Source of the DNA: Ulvibacterium sp965228935
Lineage (GTDB): Bacteria > Bacteroidota > Bacteroidia > Flavobacteriales > Flavobacteriaceae
NCBI RefSeq assembly: GCF_965228935.1
Contig: NZ_OZ245846.1
Span: 5,642,001-5,706,000, forward strand
DNA: 64,000 nucleotides
Reading direction: 5' to 3'
This document shows positions 33,998-43,470 of the stretch, piece after piece; within the stretch, counting starts at the first letter, position 1; the number at the start of each line of letters is the position of its first letter. The position numbers and the translations under genes are program-made. Below the pieces are notes generated by a model. That model did no database searches. It was given only the letters and a program-made list of their open reading frames with translations, and had not been told where the DNA came from.

Positions 33998-35134
33998 ATG
34001 AACGGAAGGATTAAAATAACAGGAATATTATTTGTGGTAACAATGTCCCTTGCCGCACAAGGAGTCGGATTTCCTATTGAAAAACAGGAAGCTGTAAAGG
34101 GTGTACTCAAAAAATACGTAGACCTGGGTGTTCCAGGGCTGTCATTGGCCGTCTACAACGAGCAAATGGGGCTATGGTCCCACGCGGAAGGTTTGGCAAA
34201 TCTTGAAAATCGAACTCCACTTACCACGGGACATATGCACTACTTACAGAGTATAAGCAAGACCTATATGGCGGTCGTTATCCTTCAATTGTACGAAAAG
34301 GGAAAATTGAAATTGGAGGATCCCCTTGTTCAGTATCTCGATTATCCCTGGTTAAAATCGATAAAGGGTGTGGACAAAATTACCCTAAAAATGCTTTTGA
34401 ACCATACGTCCGGACTTCCGGAATACAGTACGGATCCGCTATTGGTATCCCGAATCATCCAAGATCCCCTAACCGTACTCAATGTCCCTGAAATGCTATC
34501 CTATATCCAAGGAAAGCCTTTGGATTTTGAACCCGGTAGCAAGTACTCCTATCGCAATACTAATTTTGGCCTCCTATCATTGATTGCGGACAAAATAACC
34601 GGGGACCATATCGCCTACATGGAAAAGGAGCTATTTGAAAAGCTTAAACTGAAATCCACTTACGTACTATCAAAAGACAACATTGATCATGATTTGAATT
34701 TGGTGGATGCTTATTGGGATGTGTTATTGGAAAGCATCCCGACGAACATTTCAAAGTTGCAAAGGGCCAATGTATCCTCCATGAAAGGTGATGATGGTAT
34801 GGTGGCTTCCAGTGAAGATGCCGTTCTTTTTTTAAAGGGCCTTATTTCCGGAAAACTGCTTGCCCCCAAAACCTTGGAGCTCATGCAGGAGTGGGTCTTG
34901 AGCGAGGAGGGGGAGCGAAAGTATGGCCTAGGTATAACCTATTATGACTTGGAAACCACATATGGCTTAGGTCATTCCGGAGGAGGTATCGGGGCGGGAT
35001 GCGTCCTAATCTACTTACCGGAGCTGGAATCCATCGTCTTTATCGCCACCAATTTCAACACCATGATGGAATCACCTATCCGGAAAAAAGCGGAAAATCT
35101 TCAAATGGATATTCTAATGGCCCTGTTTATGTAA
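33998..35134 (+). CDS. Serine hydrolase, class C beta-lactamase/S12 family
   Basis: Secreted penicillin-binding-protein-like hydrolase. I chose the ATG at 33998 (378 aa), which gives a signal peptide (MNGRIKITGILFVVTMSLAAQ); the longer frame starts at GTG 33947. The catalytic set is visible: S85-I-S-K88 (nucleophile and general base), Y-R-N in SKYSYRNTNFG, and HSGG in GLGHSGGGIG in place of the KTG triad. S12 proteins include beta-lactamases, D-Ala-D-Ala carboxypeptidases and esterases, and the activity cannot be assigned. It lies 112 bp after the LytTR gene and converges with the next gene (6-bp gap). Confidence 0.88.
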   Translation: MNGRIKITGILFVVTMSLAAQGVGFPIEKQEAVKGVLKKYVDLGVPGLSLAVYNEQMGLWSHAEGLANLENRTPLTTGHMHYLQSISKTYMAVVILQLYEKGKLKLEDPLVQYLDYPWLKSIKGVDKITLKMLLNHTSGLPEYSTDPLLVSRIIQDPLTVLNVPEMLSYIQGKPLDFEPGSKYSYRNTNFGLLSLIADKITGDHIAYMEKELFEKLKLKSTYVLSKDNIDHDLNLVDAYWDVLLESIPTNISKLQRANVSSMKGDDGMVASSEDAVLFLKGLISGKLLAPKTLELMQEWVLSEEGERKYGLGITYYDLETTYGLGHSGGGIGAGCVLIYLPELESIVFIATNFNTMMESPIRKKAENLQMDILMALFM

Positions 35135-35140
35135 AGGAAT

Positions 35141-36055
35141 CTAATCCCTGATCAGCGGCATGGTACTACAACGCAATAACCCGCCTTGTTTGGAAATCTC
35201 CGCATAGGGAACTTCCTCTACTGTAAAGCCCTGATTTCGCAACCAATCATTAAGACGGGTGAAATTCCTTTCGGAAACCACAATGTCCGGGGAAATGGAA
35301 AACACATTACTGAACATTCGATACATTTCATCAGCGGTAATCTCAAAAATGTTTTCTTCTCCAAAATAGTCTACCAACCATAGATATTCGTCCTCTACCA
35401 AAAATCCATTTTTGTGGAGGATGGCCTTATCCTTTCCTACAGGTTGGAAACAGCAATCCAAATGAAGTGCATTTTCCTTTGGGTTCGCAATTGATTTTCG
35501 AAGCTCAAAGGACTTCACCTTTTTGTGGGGGAACATCCGTTTAATGTACTCCACACCTTCCCAATTGGTCCTTGCCGTAATATAATCCGGATAGTCGTGA
35601 CCGGTATAGGTACCAATAAAAATATAATCGTTCCAAGGCATAACATCGCCACCTTCAATATGGACCTCCTCGGGTGGATATAGGATATTGTCCGGATGGA
35701 TGTATTCCAGTACATGCAAAATAGCGTCAAATTCCTCTTCCCTGTCCGGAAGTATATTGGCCTTAATCAGTTTGTCTTCTATAACAAAGGCGATATCCCT
35801 TGAGAAAATTTGATTACAGTCCTCCAAGACCTCTGGCCTAAATACCTCAACATCGTGCGCCTTAAAAACGTTCGCCAATGCCTCCATTTCCTTTATCATA
35901 TCCTCTTCCCTAGGGTAAGTACCGGCCAATATATGTTGAAGGGATTTTGGGTCATAGGCGTTCTCTGGTTTAGGTACGGGACCATTGTTCCTTGCCGTTC
36001 CCAAAAGTACCGCCCTTAATCGGGAAGTTTCATCGTTTACATTGAGATGGAGCAT
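35141..36055 (-). CDS. Dimethylargininase/arginine-deiminase-family hydrolase
   Basis: A 304-aa cytoplasmic member of the guanidine-modifying superfamily. The catalytic cysteine is C296 in GGLLRCSTMPL, the histidine is in ALHLDCCFQPV, and the acidic residues are in HIEGGDVMPW. The pattern is close to dimethylarginine dimethylaminohydrolases (DDAH) that are common in Bacteroidota. It would hydrolyse a guanidino group of arginine or methylarginine to citrulline plus an amine or ammonia. It precedes gltA in the leftward housekeeping run but is separated from it by a terminator. Confidence 0.85.
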   Translation of the reverse strand: MLHLNVNDETSRLRAVLLGTARNNGPVPKPENAYDPKSLQHILAGTYPREEDMIKEMEALANVFKAHDVEVFRPEVLEDCNQIFSRDIAFVIEDKLIKANILPDREEEFDAILHVLEYIHPDNILYPPEEVHIEGGDVMPWNDYIFIGTYTGHDYPDYITARTNWEGVEYIKRMFPHKKVKSFELRKSIANPKENALHLDCCFQPVGKDKAILHKNGFLVEDEYLWLVDYFGEENIFEITADEMYRMFSNVFSISPDIVVSERNFTRLNDWLRNQGFTVEEVPYAEISKQGGLLRCSTMPLIRD

Positions 36056-36102
36056 CGTGAAATTTTTGGCAAATATAGGAATTCCCAGATAGCGGGAATC
36101 AA

Positions 36103-36137
36103 TAAAAAAACCCTTATCAAAGAAATCGATAAGGGTT
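36103..36137 (-). terminator. Intrinsic terminator after gltA
   Basis: Perfect 10-bp stem AACCCTTATC (36109-36118) and GATAAGGGTT (36128-36137). On the minus strand it is followed by a T-run (plus strand AATAAAAAAA). It lies 27 bp after the gltA stop and ends the citrate synthase transcript before the DDAH-like gene. Confidence 0.85.
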
Positions 36138-36163
36138 ATCCTTTATGAAACCAATAATGGATG

Positions 36164-37450
36164 TCACCGCAAATCAACAGCAACAAAAGGTCTGTGGTTT
36201 TCACCAATATAAACCTGTCTTGGACGACCGATAGGCTCTCCTTTTAAACGCATTTCCCTCCACTGGGCAATCCAGCCGGGCAACCTGCCCAAAGCGAACA
36301 TCACGGTAAACATCTCGGTAGGAATCCCTAAGGCACGGTAGATAATCCCGGAATAGAAATCTACATTGGGATATAATTTTCTGTCCACGAAATATTGATC
36401 TTCCAAAGCTTCCTTCTCCAGCCCTTTGGCGATTTCCAATATAGGGTCTTCGATTCCCAAGTCGCCCAAAACTTCATCCGCGGATTTCTTGATAATCCTG
36501 GCCCTGGGATCAAAATTCTTGTATACCCTGTGTCCAAAACCCATTAGTCGGAACGGGTCACTTTTATCCTTGGCCTTGGCCATATATTTTTTGGTATCGC
36601 CGCCATCCGCCTCAATGGCTTCCAACATCTCCAGGACAGCTTGGTTCGCGCCTCCGTGCAATGGCCCCCAAAGTGCGGAAATACCAGCGGATATCGAAGC
36701 GAACAATCCGGCAAAGGAAGAACCTACGATACGTACCGTGGACGTGGAACAGTTCTGTTCATGATCCGCATGTAATATCAATAATTTGTCCAAGGCATCG
36801 ATTACAATCTTATTTTTGGTGTATTCCTTGTTAGGCCGTTTGAACATCATTTTATGGATGTTTTCCACATAACCTAAGGTATCGTCCCCATAATCCAACG
36901 GCAGGCCTTTTTTCTTGCGCATGGCCCATGCCACAAGTACTGGAAATTTTGCCAAGATCCTAACAGTTGATTTGTACATTTCGGATTCCGAGGAAACGTC
37001 AACGGAAGAGGGGTTAAAGGCGACCAAAGCACTGGTGAGCGATGAAAGTACGCCCATGGGGTGGGCGGATTTTGGAAAACCGTCCAAAATCTTTTTCATT
37101 TCCTCATCTACGTGGGACTCTTCCCGAATATCATTATGGAATTTTGAAAGCTGTTCCCTGTTGGGTAACTCCCCAAAAATCAATAAATAAGCAACTTCAA
37201 GAAAATCGGCCTTCTCGGCTAGCTCTTCTATGGAATAACCTCGATACCGTAAAATACCCTTTTCCCCATCCAGGAAAGTAATGGCACTCTCGCAAGACCC
37301 GGTATTTTTATACCCCGGGTCCAGGGTAATAATTCCCCCGGTAACGGACCGCAGTTTTTTTATGTCTATCGCGAGTTCATTTTCCGTTCCTTCGGTTACC
37401 GGAAATTCATATTTTTTACCATTATATTCCAGAGTAGCTTTATCTGACAT
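36164..37450 (-). CDS. gltA: Citrate synthase
   Basis: Condenses oxaloacetate and acetyl-CoA to citrate, the entry step of the TCA cycle. The 428-aa length and N-terminal small domain (DPGYKNTGSCESAITFLDG) match hexameric, NADH-sensitive type II enzymes. Active-site segments are LHADHEQNCSTSTVRIVGS (first His), GPLHGGANQAVLEML (second His) and GFGHRVYKNFDPRA, with the catalytic Asp near DFYSGIIYRALGIP. It is monocistronic by context, with a terminator after it and 130 bp before it. Confidence 0.97.
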   Translation of the reverse strand: MSDKATLEYNGKKYEFPVTEGTENELAIDIKKLRSVTGGIITLDPGYKNTGSCESAITFLDGEKGILRYRGYSIEELAEKADFLEVAYLLIFGELPNREQLSKFHNDIREESHVDEEMKKILDGFPKSAHPMGVLSSLTSALVAFNPSSVDVSSESEMYKSTVRILAKFPVLVAWAMRKKKGLPLDYGDDTLGYVENIHKMMFKRPNKEYTKNKIVIDALDKLLILHADHEQNCSTSTVRIVGSSFAGLFASISAGISALWGPLHGGANQAVLEMLEAIEADGGDTKKYMAKAKDKSDPFRLMGFGHRVYKNFDPRARIIKKSADEVLGDLGIEDPILEIAKGLEKEALEDQYFVDRKLYPNVDFYSGIIYRALGIPTEMFTVMFALGRLPGWIAQWREMRLKGEPIGRPRQVYIGENHRPFVAVDLR

Positions 37451-37580
37451 TCGATTGATTTAAGTATTATTAGAAAGGACAGTAAAGTTAAGAAAAAGAG
37501 GTAATCTTAACAATTAAGGTTTCCCCTTTAGGAGATTATTAACATAGCTTTTTTGGTAAATCCAAAACCTATGGAAAAGC

Positions 37581-39119
37581 CTAAAGCAAATAGAGTACCC
37601 TGTAATATTCATCAACCGATTTTTCCCAGGTAAACCGCATTTTTTTAGCTGCGGATTGCATCTTTTTCCATTTGGGTTTGTCATTCTGAAAAACGTCCAG
37701 GGCCTGATCAAAACTCAGCAGCATATTATTGATCTTCTCATCATAGGAATCCCCACCAAAACTAAATCCGGTCCTCATGTGTTCCACCGTGTCCTTTAAA
37801 CCTCCTGTCCCATGTACCAAACAGGGATTCCCATTGCGCATGGATAACATTTGACTAATACCACAAGGTTCAAAAAGACTGGGCATAAAATACAGATCCG
37901 TTTCCAAATAGATGGAATCGATCAGGTCTTCCGATTGGCCATTGGTAAAAATGAAATTTTTATATTCATAGCTCAATCCCCTAAAGAGCTCTTCGTACTC
38001 CGGTGCCCCGGTTCCTAGAAGCATAAAGATGCCATCTACCTTTTCCAACTTCTTCAGGATTTCTATAAACGCTTCGGGAGAACGTTTAAAGAAATAGAAC
38101 TTTTGTTCCGTTAAACGGGCTACGCTGGAAACAATGAATTTGGGTCTATTGTCTACCAACTCCATTACCTTTTCCCCGGTATGCGCCAAGAAATCCGCCT
38201 TATACTTTTTCGACTCTTGTTGCAACCATCTAAAGAGTGCCTTGACCGTATTGCGATAGATATTCCCCTTTTTGGCCGTACGGATGTTTTTGTAATTAGA
38301 GCCATTTAGAATCCCAAAAAGTCTACCTTCATCATCCGCCTGCCTTAAATCTCTTTCCAAACCTTCGCCACCTATGAACTCAGGAGGCGAACTTGGTAAA
38401 AGTACATCTTCCTTGTAGGATGGCGATACCGTATGTACGGCATCGGAAAGACGAATGCCCAGGGCCATAAGGTTAACACAATCCTGGTATCGGTAATCCA
38501 TCAATTTATCGTAATCTATTGGAATATCGGGAAACCAATTTTGAAGTGACGAATAATTATCTCCAAATGGCCGTATCCCTTGTATCGCCAAATTGTGGAT
38601 GGTATACACAAATCGTATCCTTTTTAAGGATTCATACGCCGGATGGTAGGTCTTTAAGAATACCATGAGGCTAGAATGCCAATCATGCATATGCACAATA
38701 TCCAAACTACCAAAGGCATCTTCCTTAATGGCTTCGGCCACTGCGGTACAGAATATAACATACTTGATGAAATCCGTATAAAAAGGCTCAACCGGATTGT
38801 TGTGGTAAATGTGCGCAATGTCGCCCGCCTCTATTTCCGGATGATGTATTACGTAATGATGAACGTTGTTAAACTCTTTTTTTGGAATTACCTCATACAA
38901 TTCGGCTGAATAGGTAGTTCCCCTTAGGTGAAAGGTAAGACGTGTTTTTAAGGTTCCTCCAGCCCTGTGAAGTCTGGAATAAGAAGGGACTATGACATGT
39001 ACCTTGTCCCCCCTCTCGGAAATCTGCCTTGGGACGTCCCTGACCACGTCGCCCATACCGCCCGCCTTACAGTTGGCTATGGCATCATTCTCGGCGGCAA
39101 CAAAAAGGAAGTTGTTCAT
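37581..39119 (-). CDS. glgA: Glycogen/starch synthase family glycosyltransferase (GT5)
   Basis: Transfers glucose from ADP- or UDP-glucose to growing alpha-1,4-glucan. A GT5 catalytic N-terminal domain (about residues 2-240) includes the substrate-binding KAGGMGDVVRDVP loop, and a GT1-like C-terminal domain (about 300-500) includes the FEPCGISQML and GTGGLKDTVEHM motifs. Length of 512 aa is near the usual 480. Some canonical positions differ (KAGGM for KTGGL), so it may be a divergent isoform. No glgB or glgC lies beside it. Confidence 0.88.
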   Translation of the reverse strand: MNNFLFVAAENDAIANCKAGGMGDVVRDVPRQISERGDKVHVIVPSYSRLHRAGGTLKTRLTFHLRGTTYSAELYEVIPKKEFNNVHHYVIHHPEIEAGDIAHIYHNNPVEPFYTDFIKYVIFCTAVAEAIKEDAFGSLDIVHMHDWHSSLMVFLKTYHPAYESLKRIRFVYTIHNLAIQGIRPFGDNYSSLQNWFPDIPIDYDKLMDYRYQDCVNLMALGIRLSDAVHTVSPSYKEDVLLPSSPPEFIGGEGLERDLRQADDEGRLFGILNGSNYKNIRTAKKGNIYRNTVKALFRWLQQESKKYKADFLAHTGEKVMELVDNRPKFIVSSVARLTEQKFYFFKRSPEAFIEILKKLEKVDGIFMLLGTGAPEYEELFRGLSYEYKNFIFTNGQSEDLIDSIYLETDLYFMPSLFEPCGISQMLSMRNGNPCLVHGTGGLKDTVEHMRTGFSFGGDSYDEKINNMLLSFDQALDVFQNDKPKWKKMQSAAKKMRFTWEKSVDEYYRVLYLL

Positions 39120-39190
39120 TCGAAAAAATTATAAGGCCAAAATATACGCAATGCGCATTAGATATGTAATGAGATAGGTCATAAAGTGCA

Positions 39191-39221
39191 AAGAAAAAGC
39201 CTTCCCCTTTTAGGAAGGCTT
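39191..39221 (-). terminator. Intrinsic terminator after eno
   Basis: Stem AAGCCTTCC (39197-39205) and GGAAGGCTT (39213-39221) with a 7-nt loop, 24 bp after the eno stop. On the minus strand it is followed by TTTTCTT. It separates eno from glgA. Confidence 0.85.
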
Positions 39222-39244
39222 CCTATAGGTTAACAAAAGGTAAT

Positions 39245-40534
39245 TTATTTTACTTTGAACGCTTTTTCCTGCGGATAATAGGCCACTTCCCCCAGTTCTT
39301 CCTCTATGCGAAGCAACTGATTGTATTTGGCCATCCTATCCGATCGGGAAGCAGAACCTGTCTTTATCTGCCCGGTATTCAATGCCACAGCCAAATCAGC
39401 GATGGTATTGTCCTCGGTCTCACCGGAGCGGTGGCTCATTACAGAGGTATATCCTGCATTCTTGGCCATGTTTACCGCGGCTATTGTCTCAGAAAGTGTT
39501 CCTATTTGGTTTACTTTGATCAAAATGGAATTGGCGATCCCATTTTCGATTCCCCTGGAAAGTCGCTCCACATTGGTTACAAAAAGATCGTCTCCGACCA
39601 ATTGCACCTTATCCCCAACTTTTTGGGTAAGAAGTTTCCAACCGTCCCAATCGTTTTCGTCCATGCCATCCTCTATGGATATGATCGGGTATTTGGAACA
39701 GAGTTCGGCCAGATACTCCGCTTGTTCCCCAGAGTTGCGTTTCGCTCCCTTATCCCCTTCAAATAAAGTATAATCATACATACCATTTTCATAGAACTCG
39801 GCCGATGCACAGTCCAGGGCTATCATTACGTCGTCCCCAAATTTGTACCCGGCATTCTCTACTGCCTTGCCAATGGTATCCAGGGCATCTTCCGTACCGT
39901 CCAAAGTAGGCGCAAATCCGCCTTCGTCCCCAACGGCCGTACTTAAATTCCTATCATGTAGCACTTTCTTTAGATTATGGAAAATCTCGGTTCCCATTTG
40001 CATGGCATGGGAAAAGTCCTTGGCCTTGACCGGCATTATCATAAACTCTTGAAATGCAATGGGGGCATCGGAATGAGAGCCTCCATTGATGATATTCATC
40101 ATCGGAACGGGCAAGGTATTTGCACTGACCCCCCCTACATATCTGTACAACGGTATTCCCAATTCATTGGCAGCGGCTTTGGCCACGGCAAGGGAAACCC
40201 CTAAAATGGCATTGGCCCCCAATTTTGATTTATTGGAAGTACCATCCAGGGCTATCATCGCCTGATCGATCGCGTTTTGTTCAAAAACGGAGGTTCCCAA
40301 AATTTCTTCAGCAATCACGGAATTTACATTGTCAACCGCCTTGCTAACACCTTTTCCCATAAACGAGCTTCCCCCATCACGTAACTCCACTGCCTCATGT
40401 TCTCCGGTAGATGCCCCCGAAGGTACGGCAGCCCTTCCCAGAACACCATTCTCCGTAATTACATCTACTTCTACCGTTGGATTTCCCCTTGAATCCAGAA
40501 TTTGTCTTGCATGTACACTAAGGATAATACTCAT
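39245..40534 (-). CDS. eno: Enolase
   Basis: Converts 2-phosphoglycerate to phosphoenolpyruvate in glycolysis. The 429-aa protein has all the hallmarks: SILSVHARQILDSRGNPTVE start, the GxSTGEHEAVELRDG loop, VGDEGGFAP, IEDGMDENDWDGW (Mg-binding acids), GDDLFVTN and the signature MSHRSGETEDNTIADLAVA near residue 365-385. It has its own predicted promoter (-7 at 40574-40581) and terminator. Confidence 0.98.
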   Translation of the reverse strand: MSIILSVHARQILDSRGNPTVEVDVITENGVLGRAAVPSGASTGEHEAVELRDGGSSFMGKGVSKAVDNVNSVIAEEILGTSVFEQNAIDQAMIALDGTSNKSKLGANAILGVSLAVAKAAANELGIPLYRYVGGVSANTLPVPMMNIINGGSHSDAPIAFQEFMIMPVKAKDFSHAMQMGTEIFHNLKKVLHDRNLSTAVGDEGGFAPTLDGTEDALDTIGKAVENAGYKFGDDVMIALDCASAEFYENGMYDYTLFEGDKGAKRNSGEQAEYLAELCSKYPIISIEDGMDENDWDGWKLLTQKVGDKVQLVGDDLFVTNVERLSRGIENGIANSILIKVNQIGTLSETIAAVNMAKNAGYTSVMSHRSGETEDNTIADLAVALNTGQIKTGSASRSDRMAKYNQLLRIEEELGEVAYYPQEKAFKVK

Positions 40535-40573
40535 CTGATTTTTCTTTAGTTTTTAGGATTGATTTTGAAAATG

Positions 40574-40581
40574 CAAAGATA
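40574..40581 (-). promoter_or_regulatory. Predicted -7 element of the eno promoter
   Basis: TATCTTTG on the minus strand, an exact match to the Bacteroidota -7 consensus TAnnTTTG, 40 bp before the eno ATG. No matching TTTG at -33 was found, so it is a partial promoter call. Confidence 0.5.
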
Positions 40582-40647
40582 CGAAACAGTGCCTTTATCC
40601 TAAGGTTTTAAGGCGCAATATTCTGTACGAAATAACGATTATTTAAT

Positions 40648-41769
40648 CTATACCGCTTGCTGGGATTTTTTCTTGATTATCTCAAAAAATTGGTCAAAAA
40701 GATAGTCGGCATCGTGAGGTCCGGGACTGGCTTCCGGATGGTATTGTACGGAGAATACATCCTTATTTTTCATCCGTATTCCGGCTACGGTCTGATCATT
40801 GAGATGCACATGGGTAATTTCCAGATCTGGATTTTTCTCGGTCTCTTCCCTATTGATGGCAAACCCGTGGTTTTGCGAGGTAATCTCTCCTTTTCCGGTA
40901 ATCAGGTTTAGGATGGGGTGGTTAATTCCACGATGCCCATTGTGCATTTTATAGGTAGATACCCCATTGGCCAAGGCAATGACCTGATGGCCCAAACATA
41001 TGCCAAAGAGAGGCTTATCAGTTTTAATGATTTCCTTTGCCGTAGCTATCGCCTCTGTCAAAGGCTCGGGATCTCCAGGTCCGTTGGATATAAAATAGGC
41101 ATCGGGATTCCATTCGGTCATCTCCTCAAACGAAGTGTTATAGGGAAACACTTTGATATAGGCATCCCGTTTTGCCAAATTTCTAAGGATATTCTTTTTT
41201 ATACCGATATCCAATGCGGATATCCTATAGGTGGCATTCTCATCTCCGTAGTAGTACGCTTCCTTGGCGGAAACTCGGGAAGCCAATTCCAGACCTTCCA
41301 TACTAGGCACCTCCGCCAACTTACTTTTGAGGGCTTCTACATTTCGGACATCCGTGGAAATCACCGCATTCATGGCACCATTATCCCTGATGTAACTGAC
41401 CAATGCCCTGGTATCCACATCCGAAATTGCGAATAAGTTACTCTTGTCCAAGAACTCCTCCAAGCCCATATCCGCATCGGGCCTGGAGTATTCATAACTG
41501 AAGTTTTTACAGATAAGACCAGCTATCTTTACCGTATCGGATTCCACTTCATCGTTATGTGCCCCATAATTTCCAATATGGGCGTTGGTCATAACCATTA
41601 GCTGTCCAAAATAGGACGGATCCGTAAATATTTCCTGATATCCCGTCATGCCCGTATTGAAGCATACTTCACCAAATGCCGTACCTTCCTTATCGCCAAC
41701 CGCCTTTCCATGGAAAATGGTTCCATCTGCCAATATCAATAATGCCTTTTTTTTGGATGTGTACTTCAT
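40648..41769 (-). CDS. carA: Carbamoyl-phosphate synthase small (glutaminase) subunit
   Basis: Provides ammonia from glutamine for carbamoyl phosphate, feeding pyrimidine and arginine synthesis. The N-terminal carA domain (about 1-145: FGEVCFNTGMTGYQEIFTDPSY) is followed by a class I glutamine amidotransferase with the nucleophile cysteine in FGICLGHQVIALA and the His/Glu pair in QYHPEASPGPHDADYLFDQF. Length is 373 aa. The large subunit is not in the window. It follows rplQ in the leftward run but is separated from it by a terminator. Confidence 0.97.
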   Translation of the reverse strand: MKYTSKKKALLILADGTIFHGKAVGDKEGTAFGEVCFNTGMTGYQEIFTDPSYFGQLMVMTNAHIGNYGAHNDEVESDTVKIAGLICKNFSYEYSRPDADMGLEEFLDKSNLFAISDVDTRALVSYIRDNGAMNAVISTDVRNVEALKSKLAEVPSMEGLELASRVSAKEAYYYGDENATYRISALDIGIKKNILRNLAKRDAYIKVFPYNTSFEEMTEWNPDAYFISNGPGDPEPLTEAIATAKEIIKTDKPLFGICLGHQVIALANGVSTYKMHNGHRGINHPILNLITGKGEITSQNHGFAINREETEKNPDLEITHVHLNDQTVAGIRMKNKDVFSVQYHPEASPGPHDADYLFDQFFEIIKKKSQQAV

Positions 41770-41803
41770 ACGTGCTGCTCTATTTTTGTTTCACAAATAA
41801 ACA

Positions 41804-41837
41804 TAAAAAAAGGATAAACTGTAAAGTCTATCCTTTT
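41804..41837 (-). terminator. Intrinsic terminator after rplQ
   Basis: Perfect stem AAAAGGATA (41808-41816) and TATCCTTTT (41829-41837), followed on the minus strand by TTTTTTATGT. It lies 25 bp after the rplQ stop and ends the long ribosomal-protein transcript before carA. Confidence 0.85.
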
Positions 41838-41862
41838 GTAAATATTAAAATATACTAACATT

Positions 41863-42402
41863 TTATTCTTCAGAATCATCCGCTTTGGCTTCAACGTCCA
41901 TGACTTCTTTTGATTCCGAGGGATTTTCCGCCACGGCCACAGCTGGTGTTTCGGACTTACTACCTTTACCCCTTCTACTCCTACGCGTGGATTTCTTTTT
42001 CGGTTTACCGGCATTGTAAAGCTCGTTGAAGTCTACCAACTCTATCATGGCCATATCCGCGTTATCTCCCAAACGGTTGCCCAGTTTTATGATCCTGGTA
42101 TAGCCCCCCGGCCTATCGCCTACTTTTTCCGAAACCGCATCAAAAAGTTCGGTAACCGCGTATTTGTTTCTAAGGTTCTTAAAGGCAATGCGCCTGTTGT
42201 GCGTGCCTTTCTCCACAGTTTGATTGTTCTCTGCCTTGGATTTCGTAATCAAAGGTTCTATGAACTGCTTCAAGGCCTTGGCCTTGGCCACCGTAGTATT
42301 TATCCTTTTGTGTTCAATTAGGGAACAGGCCATATTGGCCAGCATGGCCTTTCTATGCGCGGCTTTGCGCCCTAAGTGATTGACCTTTTTACCGTGTCTC
42401 AT
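41863..42402 (-). CDS. rplQ: 50S ribosomal protein L17 with acidic C-terminal extension
   Basis: Large-subunit protein near the exit tunnel. The core (about residues 1-120, MRHGKKVNHLGRKAAHRKAM) is standard. The rest of the 179 aa is a basic patch (KKKSTRRSRRGKGSK) and an acidic tail ending DSEE that is common in Bacteroidota and absent from the 127-aa E. coli protein. It is the last gene of the alpha operon. Confidence 0.97.
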   Translation of the reverse strand: MRHGKKVNHLGRKAAHRKAMLANMACSLIEHKRINTTVAKAKALKQFIEPLITKSKAENNQTVEKGTHNRRIAFKNLRNKYAVTELFDAVSEKVGDRPGGYTRIIKLGNRLGDNADMAMIELVDFNELYNAGKPKKKSTRRSRRGKGSKSETPAVAVAENPSESKEVMDVEAKADDSEE

Positions 42403-42459
42403 TCTTATTTTCTATTTTCTTCCTTATCCGGGACCTTCCCTTCCAACAGAAGTAAATTA

Positions 42460-43452
42460 TTAATCTTTGTCCAACTTATATTTTGATAGGTCCATTCCAA
42501 AGCTTAGACCTTTGTTGATGACCAGTTCCTCCAATTCGGTCAGGGACTTTTTTCCGAAGTTCCTGAACTTCATCAAGTCATTTTTGTTAAAGGACACCAA
42601 ATCTCCCAAGGTGTCCACCTCGGCAGCCTTCAAACAGTTCAGGGCGCGTACGGACAAGTCCATATCCACCAATTTTGTTTTGAGCAATTGCCTCATATGC
42701 AAGGATTCCTCGTCATAGGTCTCCGTTTGTGCAATTTCATCGGCTTCCAAGGTAATGCGCTCATCCGAGAACAACATGAAGTGATGTATCAAGACCTTGG
42801 CACCTTCGGTCAAAGCGTCCTTGGGATGAATGGAACCATCCGTTTCGATCTCGAATACCAGTTTTTCATAGTCGGTCTTCTGCTCTACACGAAAATTCTC
42901 GATGCTATACTTCACATTCTTTATTGGGGTGAAGATAGAATCCACCGCTATGGTTCCAAGAGGTGTTCCCGACTTTTTGTTTTCCTCGGCGGGTACATAG
43001 CCCCTTCCCTTATCAATAGTGATTTCCATATTGATGCTCACTTTGGCATCCATATTGCAAATGACCAAATCCGGATTCAGTACCTGATATCCCGAGATAA
43101 ACTTTTGGAAATCCCCTGCGGTCATTTGATCCTTACCACTAACGGATATGGAAACGGTTTCCGCTTCCGAGTCCTCAATTTGCTTTTTAAACCGAACCTG
43201 TTTCAAGTTCAGGATAATTTCCGTAACGTCCTCTACAACACCAGGGATTACGGAAAATTCATGTTCTACCTTATCGATCCTTACCGATGTGATGGCGTGT
43301 CCTTCCAAGGAAGAAAGCAATACCCTTCTTAATGCGTTCCCAACCGTTAATCCATAACCAGGCTCCAATGGGCGAAATTCGAATTTGCCCTCGAAGTCTG
43401 AGGAATCGATCATTATTACTTTATCGGGTTTTTGAAAATTAAATAATGCCAT
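42460..43452 (-). CDS. rpoA: DNA-directed RNA polymerase alpha subunit
   Basis: Scaffold subunit of RNA polymerase. The N-terminal domain (about 1-230) has FEFRPLEPGYGLTVGNALRRVLLSSLEG for dimerisation and beta binding. The C-terminal domain (about 255-320) has the ALNCLKAAEVDTLGDLVSF helix pair and FGKKSLTELEELV for DNA and activator contact. Length is 330 aa. It sits between rpsD and rplQ as in the classical alpha operon. Confidence 0.98.
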   Translation of the reverse strand: MALFNFQKPDKVIMIDSSDFEGKFEFRPLEPGYGLTVGNALRRVLLSSLEGHAITSVRIDKVEHEFSVIPGVVEDVTEIILNLKQVRFKKQIEDSEAETVSISVSGKDQMTAGDFQKFISGYQVLNPDLVICNMDAKVSINMEITIDKGRGYVPAEENKKSGTPLGTIAVDSIFTPIKNVKYSIENFRVEQKTDYEKLVFEIETDGSIHPKDALTEGAKVLIHHFMLFSDERITLEADEIAQTETYDEESLHMRQLLKTKLVDMDLSVRALNCLKAAEVDTLGDLVSFNKNDLMKFRNFGKKSLTELEELVINKGLSFGMDLSKYKLDKD

Positions 43453-43470
43453 AATTGGATCAGTGTTGAT

